DNA of 64,000 nucleotides from CAMCXE01 sp046347475 (GTDB taxonomy: Bacteria > Pseudomonadota > Gammaproteobacteria > Pseudomonadales > Cellvibrionaceae): assembly GCA_046347475.1 (NCBI GenBank), contig JAXMGD010000005.1, positions 248,001 through 312,000 of the forward strand, given 5' to 3'. The notes under the pieces are model-generated. The model ran no database searches and was not told where the DNA came from. It was given only the letters and a program-made list of their open reading frames with translations. The position numbers were made by a program, and so were the translations under genes. Within the stretch, counting starts at the first letter, position 1. Each line of letters begins with the position of its first letter. Of this stretch, positions 35,227 to 43,320 are shown piece after piece.

Positions 35227-35413
35227 CTTCTGCACAGACTCGTGTTTTGCTAAACTGACCACCGACTCCCTCTCCTACATTTCTCTAAAACTTCGTTTTT
35301 AGTGTGGCACATCGATGCCGGGTTAGAGAGGGGGAGTCCATCTCATTGACCTACGCAAACCCAAAAATCAATCCGAGTTACGCTTATGTTTTCACGCCCG
35401 GAATTGATATTTC

Positions 35414-35437
35414 GCGTGGGCAACAAGTTGCCCACGC
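35414..35437. repeat. GC-rich palindrome
   Basis: GCGTGGGCAAC / GTTGCCCACGC, an 11-bp stem with almost no loop. It is 66 bases outside the IS end and 20 bases past the stop of the 104-residue membrane protein gene, so it can act as that gene's terminator or is another REP-type sequence. Confidence 0.55.
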
Positions 35438-35456
35438 TACTTGGCTATCTAAATGA

Positions 35457-35771
35457 TCAATCCTGTTTGGGGGTTGATTTTGTCATTTCCTTGTATGTTT
35501 TTAGCTCGGAAGCTATGTTTTCTCTGTGAATTTTTCCCACAATTTTATTGATGAAAAATAGTGACACTGCGGAGTACGCAAGTATTAATACCAGTCTTGG
35601 TTGGGCGTGTGTAAATGCAATATGAAAAATTGCTATATAAACGATTGTGAATGCTAAGTATAAACTCCAGACCCTTGGGTTTTTGTAGGTTTTAATCAAG
35701 GCGGGGTGTAATATTTTTATTCTTTCTCTATCGCTAATTTCACTTAATTCTGGAAATCGTTTGATGCTCAT
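35457..35771 (-). CDS. Hypothetical membrane protein (104 aa)
   Basis: Not recognised. Two predicted membrane helices (VWSLYLAFTIVYIAIFHIAF and LVLILAYSAVSLFFINKIV) are flanked by a charged N-terminus (ELSEISDRERIKILHPALIKTYKNPR) and a basic C-terminus. It is AT-richer than the flanking housekeeping genes. It lies between the IS and the small secreted protein gene and may be acquired. Confidence 0.55.
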   Translation of the reverse strand: MSIKRFPELSEISDRERIKILHPALIKTYKNPRVWSLYLAFTIVYIAIFHIAFTHAQPRLVLILAYSAVSLFFINKIVGKIHRENIASELKTYKEMTKSTPKQD

Positions 35772-35826
35772 TTTTATGCCTTTTGATTGTTGTATTGTCT
35801 CGGGCTCACAGTTGCGGGTAGGGTGT

Positions 35827-35877
35827 ACCTTGGTGCGCCATTTTGGATTAAGAGCTGAACCTGCGGTGCACCAGGGT
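35827..35877. repeat. Palindromic intergenic repeat (GGTGC family)
   Basis: Arms ACCTTGGTGCGCC (35827-35839) and GGTGCACCAGGGT (35865-35877) match at 11 of 13 positions. The unit is flanked by GGGTAGGGTGT on one side and GAGCCGTACG on the other. Just beyond it, AAAAATCAATCCGGGTTACG (35925-35944) repeats 35363-35382 with one difference. Confidence 0.5.
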
Positions 35878-35953
35878 GAGCCGTACGACGATGGTTTGTA
35901 TGGGGTACGCGTTACGTGCTTTCAAAAAATCAATCCGGGTTACGAGTTGGTTT

Positions 35954-36154
35954 TCATTTTTTGTTTGTGCATAAACTACGATCAACATAAGTTTTGTTTC
36001 CATTTTTGTTGATATAGTAACAGCCACCTTTTGGTCCCGTTATATAGGTATGCTTAGATTTTGGTCTATACGAGTTATCGGCTATACAATATGTGGAGTT
36101 TATTAAAGCAAAGATGGCAACAAAAGCCATTAAAATAAAACCTTGAAAATTCAT
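35954..36154 (-). CDS. Small secreted protein with a GPKGGCYY-type domain
   Basis: 66 residues from ATG 36154 (a start at 36214 is possible). A signal peptide (GFILMAFVAIFALINSTYCIA) is followed by about 40 residues containing YITGPKGGCYYINKNGNKTYVDRSLC. This motif with its two cysteines recurs in small bacterial secreted or phage-associated proteins, sometimes annotated as PBCV-type basic adaptor domain. The function is unknown to me. AT-rich and located in the accessory block. Confidence 0.6.
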   Translation of the reverse strand: MNFQGFILMAFVAIFALINSTYCIADNSYRPKSKHTYITGPKGGCYYINKNGNKTYVDRSLCTNKK

Positions 36155-36270
36155 GCCTTGCAATTTCTCAAAAAATTTCAAAGTCGCACATATTGTGCTT
36201 CGGGTGCACACCACTTTTTACTTTATTCTTGCGGTGAAAGGCAAAACGCAAGACCTGACCCCAATGTTTG

Positions 36271-38586
36271 CTATCTAATCATCAATCCTGGCCAAAAGGC
36301 AGGATTGATACAAAAAGTCCCGTCGTTCAGTTTTTTAATCATTCCGGACATTAATTTCATGCTATAGTTAAAATGGTATATATACTTTTCATCATCCCCA
36401 GCTCTTATCCCGAGAAATCCGTACCATAACAAGAGTTCAAAAACTTTATCTTTGTATTCAGATCCCACACCATATTCCTCTAGGACGTTCATAATTTCTT
36501 CTTTTCGTAACGAAGGATTGCATCCAATAAATGCATACAATACATCATCCACTCTGTTTTCTAAATCATGAATCTCGTAGCCAACATCAGCCAATAGGTC
36601 AGTTGAGTAGGCTTGTAATCCCTTTTCGATATCGTCTTCGAGTATACGTTCATGATTTAAATTTATGGCAAAGCTTTTACATTGGCCTATTAAATTCAGC
36701 AAAAACCGTGGTCGCATTAATGACCTTTCTATTAGATATTGTGAGCTTTCTTCGCCAAGGTAGTGGCTTACACAAATCTTTGGCCATATGGTTTGGAATG
36801 AGTGATCACCTTTAACTTCATTGGAAACAATCCTTAATCTGACTAGCTCTCTTAGTAGATCCGGATCTGTCCAATCCAGTAATGCGCTGGCCTCCTTTCC
36901 TCTATCCGACGTTTCTTTTACAAGTAGCTCGAATACGTCATTGCGTAAAAAGACTATAGTATTTACATTGGTATTTGATTTGTTGAACTGCCGCTCTATT
37001 TTTTTTGTGGCATCGATAAGGGCGCGAATTATTAGGAGGTCTTCATGCTCAAGTCCACTGGTGGGCCAACCTTTGTCAATATTGTCAAATAGCAGCCAAC
37101 ATGTTTCTTTGTGAGTCATGTATTCGATTACTTGTTTTGCTAATTCTCTTACGTCGTGGCAATACAACATTTCGGTTAATTTTGAAGTATTTAATCGAAC
37201 GCCTCTCTGGTCTCCATGTTTCGACCGGTATTCCGTAGATATTTTTTCCATTAGAGATCCCATCCTCTCCGAAAAGTCACCTTCAGTTTCATAGCCTTCT
37301 GCATGGTAGAGTTCTGCAAGTTTTCTATAAGGCTCAAAAAGCTGGTGATCACGCTTGTGTTGTTCTCTATCCTTTTCAAGAATTTTGTAACAAATCTCCA
37401 GCAGCAAAACATACTCCCAAAAAGCCATGATGGTGTGCTGAAATGTTCCTTCCTCTAAAAAAGAAAGGATAAGCTCTTTGAACTTAATTAATTTGTAACC
37501 GTCGGGCTTCAAATCTAGAACGATGTTGCCCTGTTTATTTCGCTCTCTATCCCTAATCTGCAAAAATATCGCAGATTTCCCTGAGCCTTTTCTGCCAACG
37601 ACAATATTCACCTCGCCTCTTAATGAGCGTAAAAATTGATCGGTTTTAAGATAATAGTTTTGCAGTGTTCGCATCTCATTTTCAGCTGAAGATGCGCCAA
37701 GATCTAGTGACTGCAAAAAGGTATCTTCGCTTTCTAATACGTCTTTAGTATCTTGTTGAAATGCTTCGGCAACCTTAGCCGCAAACTCTGCAATACACTC
37801 ATTTATATCGTCGGGATAGTAGGTAAAATTAACAAAATCTCTATAATCTAACGGAACAGGTTCTTCCTGATGCTGAAGCATACAAAGTGCCTTTCCCATG
37901 CCCTGCGATAAGCCAGAGATAAACGCACCGCGCATATTATGTACATCCGCTCCAACGGATGTTGATGACAATAGTGGTACAACTATTCCAAGTGACTGTG
38001 CTACCTGGCTTATGGCATCATTTGCAGATAACCTTGGCTGTTCATTTGGGTCAAATGATCTAAAAAGGTATCGAGCCTTCTTGATTCTTGAAACTATACG
38101 AGACGCCCAATCAGTTTTATGAAATCCCTCCATTAAATACACTGGAGACTTGGAGTTTATTTTGGCCGGTATTTTTAATGGGTTAGCCTTACACGCATTC
38201 GCTATTTGACTTGCCAGTTCTGCCGAGTTCTGATAGCTCTGAAATCCCAACGTGTCAAAAATACCAACTTCACGTATTGTAGGTGAGGACTCTTTTATAC
38301 TTGCATTTTTTGTTATAAAAACGCGTTTGCCTCTTCCGATTGCGTAAGCGATCTCGTATGTGACGTTAAAATTAAGTACGGAAATGTCAGCGACAAGAAA
38401 GTCGCAATTGTCAATTCCCTCAATAACCATCTCTGAGATAAAGTGGCCAGGTATATCGAGTGCTCGCCATGTTTCTACAACAAATGCTGAGCTAGCATTA
38501 GCTGTTTTAACAGCGGCTTCAATTGTTTGCCCAATTTCCGGTGGATTGGAAGCATATGCAAAGAAACCCTTTAGTTTTTCTACCAC
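36271..38586 (-). CDS. TIR-like/deoxyribosyltransferase-like domain fused to a P-loop ATPase
   Basis: 771 residues from GTG 38586 (TAGGAG upstream). Residues 6-95 form a Rossmann-like fold with FFAYASNPP, CDFLVADIS (Asp67) and NFNVTYEIAYAIGRGKRVF (Glu78), the pattern of TIR-like and nucleoside 2-deoxyribosyltransferase-like domains. Residues 148-275 look like a second domain of this type (HNMRGAFISGLSQGMGKALCML). An ATPase follows with Walker A GRKGSGKS (331-338) and Walker B WLLFDNID (497-504), then helical and winged-helix-like segments to the end. The ATPase resembles the Sll1717 family. NAD- or nucleotide-degrading effector plus STAND-like ATPase is a common defence layout, so an anti-phage role is plausible but unproven. 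AT-rich, next to an IS. Confidence 0.7.
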   Translation of the reverse strand: MVEKLKGFFAYASNPPEIGQTIEAAVKTANASSAFVVETWRALDIPGHFISEMVIEGIDNCDFLVADISVLNFNVTYEIAYAIGRGKRVFITKNASIKESSPTIREVGIFDTLGFQSYQNSAELASQIANACKANPLKIPAKINSKSPVYLMEGFHKTDWASRIVSRIKKARYLFRSFDPNEQPRLSANDAISQVAQSLGIVVPLLSSTSVGADVHNMRGAFISGLSQGMGKALCMLQHQEEPVPLDYRDFVNFTYYPDDINECIAEFAAKVAEAFQQDTKDVLESEDTFLQSLDLGASSAENEMRTLQNYYLKTDQFLRSLRGEVNIVVGRKGSGKSAIFLQIRDRERNKQGNIVLDLKPDGYKLIKFKELILSFLEEGTFQHTIMAFWEYVLLLEICYKILEKDREQHKRDHQLFEPYRKLAELYHAEGYETEGDFSERMGSLMEKISTEYRSKHGDQRGVRLNTSKLTEMLYCHDVRELAKQVIEYMTHKETCWLLFDNIDKGWPTSGLEHEDLLIIRALIDATKKIERQFNKSNTNVNTIVFLRNDVFELLVKETSDRGKEASALLDWTDPDLLRELVRLRIVSNEVKGDHSFQTIWPKICVSHYLGEESSQYLIERSLMRPRFLLNLIGQCKSFAINLNHERILEDDIEKGLQAYSTDLLADVGYEIHDLENRVDDVLYAFIGCNPSLRKEEIMNVLEEYGVGSEYKDKVFELLLWYGFLGIRAGDDEKYIYHFNYSMKLMSGMIKKLNDGTFCINPAFWPGLMIR

Positions 38587-38645
38587 AACTAGCTCCTAAT
38601 TATTATCATATTACCGAATCTTGTGCTGAAGCATCATTTTTGATT

Positions 38646-38693
38646 TGAAATAGATCTATTTCAGGTTGTTGATACTGCACATCCATAATTATA
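38646..38693 (-). promoter_or_regulatory. Promoter and palindromic operator candidate of the ATPase gene
   Basis: On the minus strand a consensus -10 TATAAT (38688-38693) with a weak -35. Downstream lies a perfect 18-bp palindrome TGAAATAGATCTATTTCA (38646-38663), about 60 bases before the GTG start. Its position just after the start point is typical of a repressor site. Confidence 0.5.
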
Positions 38694-38922
38694 TAGACAG
38701 TTGATTTAAAACAAATCACCCTAAACTGCTCAATAATTTTTTTGATATGTGGCTTGTTCCAACTTTGACAATATCCAAACGTCACAGATCATCACATGTA
38801 TGGAGGGCACCTACTTACCATGCAAGCAATCCTATGCAAAGTATCGAGAAAAATTGCCGATACCGACTTTATACGTCAAATCAATGCCCCCAACAAGCTC
38901 AATCCCAATTCTAACGCCCATA

Positions 38923-38949
38923 AAAAAACCGCCAAAAAGGCGGTTTTTT
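38923..38949 (-). terminator. Terminator of the polyamine operon
   Basis: AAAAAACCGCC, AAAAA loop, GGCGGTTTTTT. It works in both directions; on the minus strand it ends the speA-side gene series 20 bases after the decarboxylase stop. Confidence 0.88.
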
Positions 38950-38969
38950 AGCAATTCCCATTCCAACCC

Positions 38970-40142
38970 CTAAGACAACCTCTCCCTAAAATCCCCATAC
39001 CCAAACTGCTTCACCACCCTAAGCTCATCGGTACTAGAGTTATACAAAGCAATCGCAGGCAAAGGAATCCCATTAAACGTACTATTCTTCACCATGGTAT
39101 AAATCGCCATATCCTCAAACATCAGCCTATCCCCCACCTTAAGCGGCGCGGCAAAGCTGTAGTCGCCAATCACATCCCCGGATAAACAACTCGGTCCACC
39201 TAATCTATAGGTGTGGGGTAATACACCCGCCTCATCACTGCCTGGAATACGCGGACGGTAGGGCATTTCTAATACGTCCGGCATATGGCAAGTGGCGGAA
39301 GCGTCTAATATGGCGAGGTTCATGCCGTTCCAGCTAGTATCTAAAACTTCCGCTACAAAAATGCCGCTATTTAAGGCTATGGCTTCACCGGGTTCTAAAT
39401 ACACTTGTACTTTATAGCGCGCTTGGAATTGTTTAACCCGTTCGATCAGCGCATCCACTTGATAATCCGCGCGGGTAATATGGTGGCCGCCGCCGAAGTT
39501 CACCCATTTTAATTGCGGCAAAATGGCGGCGAAATTAGTTTCAATCACATCTAATGTGCGGCGCAGGGGTTCGAAGTCTTGCTCGCAGAGAGTGTGAAAA
39601 TGCAGGCCGTCTAGGCCGGTTAAATCCTCGCCCTCAAAAGCCGCGATTGGAATGCCCATGCGCGAGCAGGGGGCGCAGGGGTCGTACATGGGGGTTGCGC
39701 CTTCGGAATGCTCGGGGTTTATGCGCAAACCGAAGGATAATTTTGGATTTTTTTGCTGGGCGGCAAGGGCTTGTTCTTTATAGCGCTTCCATTGGTTAAA
39801 AGAATTAAATACCACGTGGTCCGACAGTTCTAAAATAGCGGCCATGTCTTCGGGGCGGTAGGCGGCGGCGTAGGTGTGTACTTCGCCGCCGAATTCTTCA
39901 CGGCCTAGGCGCGCTTCAAATAAACCGCTGGCACAGGTGCCCGTTAAATACTTGTTAACCATAGGCGCTAAGGCAAACATTGAGAATGCTTTTAAAGCCA
40001 ATAAAACTTTGGCGCCGCTTTCCTGTTGCACGCGCTGCAATATCTGCAAATTGTGCTCAATGGCGGCGGCATCCACCACGTAACAGGGACTGGGTACGCG
40101 GTTTAAATCAAAATTAACCAGAGTATTTAACGGGTTGGCCAT
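38970..40142 (-). CDS. nspC: Carboxynorspermidine/carboxyspermidine decarboxylase
   Basis: 390 residues. Fold III PLP-dependent decarboxylase with Lys51 in VLLALKAFSMF as the probable cofactor Schiff base, the PLP-phosphate motif NFGGGHHITR, EPGEAIALNSG and the C-terminal GPSCLSGDVIGDYSF with the active-site Cys-x-x-x-Asp. It decarboxylates carboxyspermidine or carboxynorspermidine. It follows the dehydrogenase gene by two bases, so the pair acts in sequence. Confidence 0.92.
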   Translation of the reverse strand: MANPLNTLVNFDLNRVPSPCYVVDAAAIEHNLQILQRVQQESGAKVLLALKAFSMFALAPMVNKYLTGTCASGLFEARLGREEFGGEVHTYAAAYRPEDMAAILELSDHVVFNSFNQWKRYKEQALAAQQKNPKLSFGLRINPEHSEGATPMYDPCAPCSRMGIPIAAFEGEDLTGLDGLHFHTLCEQDFEPLRRTLDVIETNFAAILPQLKWVNFGGGHHITRADYQVDALIERVKQFQARYKVQVYLEPGEAIALNSGIFVAEVLDTSWNGMNLAILDASATCHMPDVLEMPYRPRIPGSDEAGVLPHTYRLGGPSCLSGDVIGDYSFAAPLKVGDRLMFEDMAIYTMVKNSTFNGIPLPAIALYNSSTDELRVVKQFGYGDFRERLS

Positions 40143-40144
40143 AA

Positions 40145-41344
40145 TTAAACGCTTAAACCTGTGGTTTTTAATTCAACAACTTCCCAGGGCAGGCCGTAGC
40201 TATTTAAATCGGCCATAAATGGATCTGGGTCGAATTGTTCCATGTTCCATACGCCGGGTTTTTTCCATTTGCCTTCTAACATCATCTTCGCGCCGATCAT
40301 GGCAGGCACGCCGGTGGTGTAGGAAATTGCCTGGGATTGCACCTCGGCGTAACACTCTTCGTGGTCGCAGATGTTGTAGATGTAAATAATTTTTTCTACA
40401 CCGTCTTTAATGCCTTTGGCCACACAGCCAATACAGGTTTTGCCTTTGGTTAAAGGCCCGAGGCTGGATGGGTCTGGCAGAACGGATTTTAAAAATTGCA
40501 GGGGGATTACTTCCACGCCGTTGTACATAACAGGCGTAATGCTGGTCATGCCGATGTTTTGTAACACCTCCAAATGTTTTAAATAACTCTGGCCGAAGGT
40601 CATCCAAAAACGCGCGCGTTTAATTTCCGGGAAGTGTTTGACGATGGATTCGAGTTCTTCGTGGTACAACAAATAAATATCTTTCTCGCCAATGCCTGCG
40701 GGGAAGGTGTAGGTGTCTTTAATGGACATAGCGTCGATTTCCACCCACTGGCCGTTTTCCCAGTAGCGGCCTTTGGCGGTGACTTCGCGGATATTAATTT
40801 CCGGGTTGAAGTTGGTGGCGAAGGGTTGGCCGTGGTCGCCTGCGTTGCAGTCGATAATATCCAACTCGTGGATTTCATCTAAATAGTGTTTTTTAATGTA
40901 GGCGGTGTATACGTTGGTGACGCCTGGGTCGAAGCCGGAGCCTAACAGGGCCATTAAGCCTGCTTTTTGGAATTTCTCTTGGTAGGCCCACTGCCAGCTG
41001 TATTCGAATTTGGCCACATTGGGTGGCTCGTAGTTGGCGGTGTCTAAGTAGTCTATACCCGCATTTAAACAAGCGTCCATTATGTGTAGGTCCTGATAGG
41101 GCAGGGCTACGTTAATCACCAGGTTGGGTTTTTCTTTTTCCAATAATGCAGTTAATTCGGCCACGTTATCGGCATCCACTTGCGCGGTGCGAATAGGGCG
41201 TTTTAATTGCGCGGCAATGGCTTTGCATTTGGATTCGGTGCGGCTGGCGAGAATAATTTCTTGGAAGGTGTCCACCAGTTGGGCACACTTGTGGGTGACT
41301 ACGCCACCTACGCCGCCTGCGCCAATAATTAATACTTTGCTCAT
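40145..41344 (-). CDS. Carboxynorspermidine/carboxyspermidine dehydrogenase
   Basis: 399 residues of the saccharopine dehydrogenase-like family. NADP-binding VLIIGAGGVGGVVTHKCA at the N-terminus, LASRTESKC, LVINVALPYQDLHIMDACLNAGIDYLDTANYE, and GFDPGVTNVYTAYI. It reductively condenses aspartate semialdehyde with putrescine (or diaminopropane). With nspC downstream and speA upstream it forms the S-adenosylmethionine-independent spermidine route. Confidence 0.92.
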   Translation of the reverse strand: MSKVLIIGAGGVGGVVTHKCAQLVDTFQEIILASRTESKCKAIAAQLKRPIRTAQVDADNVAELTALLEKEKPNLVINVALPYQDLHIMDACLNAGIDYLDTANYEPPNVAKFEYSWQWAYQEKFQKAGLMALLGSGFDPGVTNVYTAYIKKHYLDEIHELDIIDCNAGDHGQPFATNFNPEINIREVTAKGRYWENGQWVEIDAMSIKDTYTFPAGIGEKDIYLLYHEELESIVKHFPEIKRARFWMTFGQSYLKHLEVLQNIGMTSITPVMYNGVEVIPLQFLKSVLPDPSSLGPLTKGKTCIGCVAKGIKDGVEKIIYIYNICDHEECYAEVQSQAISYTTGVPAMIGAKMMLEGKWKKPGVWNMEQFDPDPFMADLNSYGLPWEVVELKTTGLSV

Positions 41345-41403
41345 AAGGGTTCCTCCGTCGGAAGTGAGCTTAACTGTGCGTAAAAATAGGAATTAAATCA
41401 GAG

Positions 41404-43320
41404 CTATTTTTCGTAATAGGTGTAACCGCGCATACTGGCGGAAAATGCATTCATAATTTTTAACCGTTCAGCGGCGGTAATGCGGCCTTCGCGCACGGCA
41501 AGTTCCGCTGCGCGGCGGAAGCGCTCTTGCATTTCTTTGGGGTGGTATTCCACGTAACTTAAAACATCGGCAATGGAGTCGCCTTCAATTTCGTGCACAA
41601 ATTCGTAGGTGCCGCCTTCAGTTAAGCGCACGCTGACTACGTTGGTATCGCCAAATAAATTGTGTAAATCGCCGAGAGTTTCTTGGTAGGCACCGACTAA
41701 AAATGCGCCTATGTAATACTCTTCGTTGTCTTTTAAGTCGTGCAGCGGCAGGGTGCGGCGCGAGCCTAATTGATCGACAAACTTATCGATTTTGCCGTCG
41801 CAGTCGCAGGTAATGTCGGCGATGATGGCATTGCGGCTAGGTTTTTCATCCAGGCGGTGAATGGGGATAACAGGAAATATTTGGTCTATAGCCCAGACAT
41901 CCGGCAGCGACTGAAATAGGCTGAAATTACAGTAATAAATATCAGAGAGCTGTTCTTTTAGTTTGTGAATTTCTTTAAAGCCTTTGGGCGCATCTTCGGC
42001 CAGGGCTAATAAATTGTGCATTACCTTTAAAAATAAATTTTCCGCCAAGGAGCGCGAGCGTAAATTTACCTGGCCGCGTTTGAAGAGTTCGCGAATTTCA
42101 TCGCGGTAGAAGAGGGCGTCGTTATAACACTCTTGTAAATTGCGCATGGTGGCGGAGGTAACCAGATCCTTTAAATTGTGGATCATTTGGTTTTCCTGCT
42201 CGCCGATTACCTCGGGCAGTGGGCCAGGCTCAAAGGTGGCTACATCTAAAACGTTAAACACCAGTACCGAGGAATAAGCCACGGTGGCGCGGCCGCTTTC
42301 GGTGACTATGGTGGGGTGGGCAATTTCGTGCGGGTCTAGGGTGGTCATTACCACGTCTACTATATCCGCGCAGTATTCTTCTAAGGTGTAGTTGCGCGAG
42401 TGCATGTAGTTGGTTTTGGAGCCGTCGTAGTCCACGGCCAGGCCGCCACCTAAATCCAAATAACCCATAGAGGCGCCTTCGCGCACTAGGTCAACATACA
42501 CTTGGCAGGCTTCAATAACACCTGTGCGTATATCGCGAATATTGGGAATTTGTGAGCCTAGGTGGTAGTGCAATAATTGCAGGCAATCGAGCATGTTTTC
42601 GCGTTTTAAATCATCCACCAGGGTAATTACCTGGGCGATGGATAAACCGAAAATTGAGCGGTCGCCGCTGGTCGCATTCCAATGGCCGCCGACGATAGAG
42701 GCGAGTTTGACGCGCACACCAATTAAAGGCCGAATGCCGAGGGCGCGGCTGCGCTCAAGAATAATGGGTAATTCGGATGGGGTTTCAACGACGAAAAATA
42801 CGCGATAACCCATTTTGCAGGCCTGCAGGCCTAGGTCGATAAACTCTTCGTCTTTATAGCCATTACAGACTATGCAGGCATCGCGGGATTCTAAATGGGC
42901 GAGGGCGATAATCAGTTCAGGTTTGGAGCCAGCCTCTAAGCCGTGGCCGTATTTGGCTCCGACCTGGGCAATTTCTTCAATTACATGGCTCTGCTGGTTC
43001 ACCTTAATGGGGAATACACCTCGGTACTCGCCTTGGTAGCCGCTGTTGCGAATCGCTGCGCGAAAGGCTTCGTTGAGCTGGGTGATCTGTTGCGCTAAGA
43101 GGTTTTCAAAGCGCACCAGCACTGGGGTATCCATACCGCGTGCGCGGATTTCATTGACTATATCCAGCAGGGATACACAGCTGTCATCTTTCAGGTCGTG
43201 GGCTTTGACGGTGATATCGCCTTTCGCCGATACGCCAAAATAACCCGCTCCCCAATCGTTGACACCGTAGATATCGGCGGAATGAGCAGCAGTCCAAGCG
43301 TGGTGCACCAGTTTATTCAA
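41404..43320 (-). CDS. speA: Biosynthetic arginine decarboxylase
   Basis: 638 residues, the SpeA length. PLP Lys106 in GVFPIKVNQQSHVIEEI, YHLGSQIPNIRDI, YLDLGGGLAVDYDGS, and the C-terminal half VESGRATVAYSS ... CDCDGKIDKFVD ... AYQETLGDLHNLFGD. It produces agmatine, which is converted to putrescine by enzymes not in this window. It is 59 bases upstream of the dehydrogenase gene, so the three genes probably form one operon for spermidine synthesis. The start lies at the left edge of a 540-base gap. Confidence 0.95.
   Translation of the reverse strand: MNKLVHHAWTAAHSADIYGVNDWGAGYFGVSAKGDITVKAHDLKDDSCVSLLDIVNEIRARGMDTPVLVRFENLLAQQITQLNEAFRAAIRNSGYQGEYRGVFPIKVNQQSHVIEEIAQVGAKYGHGLEAGSKPELIIALAHLESRDACIVCNGYKDEEFIDLGLQACKMGYRVFFVVETPSELPIILERSRALGIRPLIGVRVKLASIVGGHWNATSGDRSIFGLSIAQVITLVDDLKRENMLDCLQLLHYHLGSQIPNIRDIRTGVIEACQVYVDLVREGASMGYLDLGGGLAVDYDGSKTNYMHSRNYTLEEYCADIVDVVMTTLDPHEIAHPTIVTESGRATVAYSSVLVFNVLDVATFEPGPLPEVIGEQENQMIHNLKDLVTSATMRNLQECYNDALFYRDEIRELFKRGQVNLRSRSLAENLFLKVMHNLLALAEDAPKGFKEIHKLKEQLSDIYYCNFSLFQSLPDVWAIDQIFPVIPIHRLDEKPSRNAIIADITCDCDGKIDKFVDQLGSRRTLPLHDLKDNEEYYIGAFLVGAYQETLGDLHNLFGDTNVVSVRLTEGGTYEFVHEIEGDSIADVLSYVEYHPKEMQERFRRAAELAVREGRITAAERLKIMNAFSASMRGYTYYEK

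Larger units (their letters stand above)
33749..35348 (-). mobile_element. IS110-family (IS1111 group) insertion sequence inserted in a REP
   Basis: Perfect 12-bp subterminal inverted repeats: ATGGACTCCCCC (33752-33763) and GGGGGAGTCCAT (35330-35341). Using the IS1111 pattern, where the repeats lie 7 bases from the tnp-upstream end and 3 bases from the other, the ends fall at 35348 and 33749. Joining the flanks then gives CTTTTCCG + ACCTACGC, which restores the REP sequence seen in copy 1. No target duplication is present, as expected for this group. It is about 1600 bp with one intact transposase gene and about 280 bases of non-coding DNA at each side. Confidence 0.85.
38587..38969. other. 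AT-rich gap between the ATPase gene and the polyamine genes
   Basis: Apart from the ATPase promoter region and the terminator at its right end, no gene is supported. One small plus-strand frame (38749-38973) runs into the terminator and lacks family resemblance. Confidence 0.4.

Noticed and set aside
38749..38973. 74-codon plus-strand frame in the gap after the ATPase gene
   Set aside because: It runs through the polyamine operon terminator and has no recognisable features.
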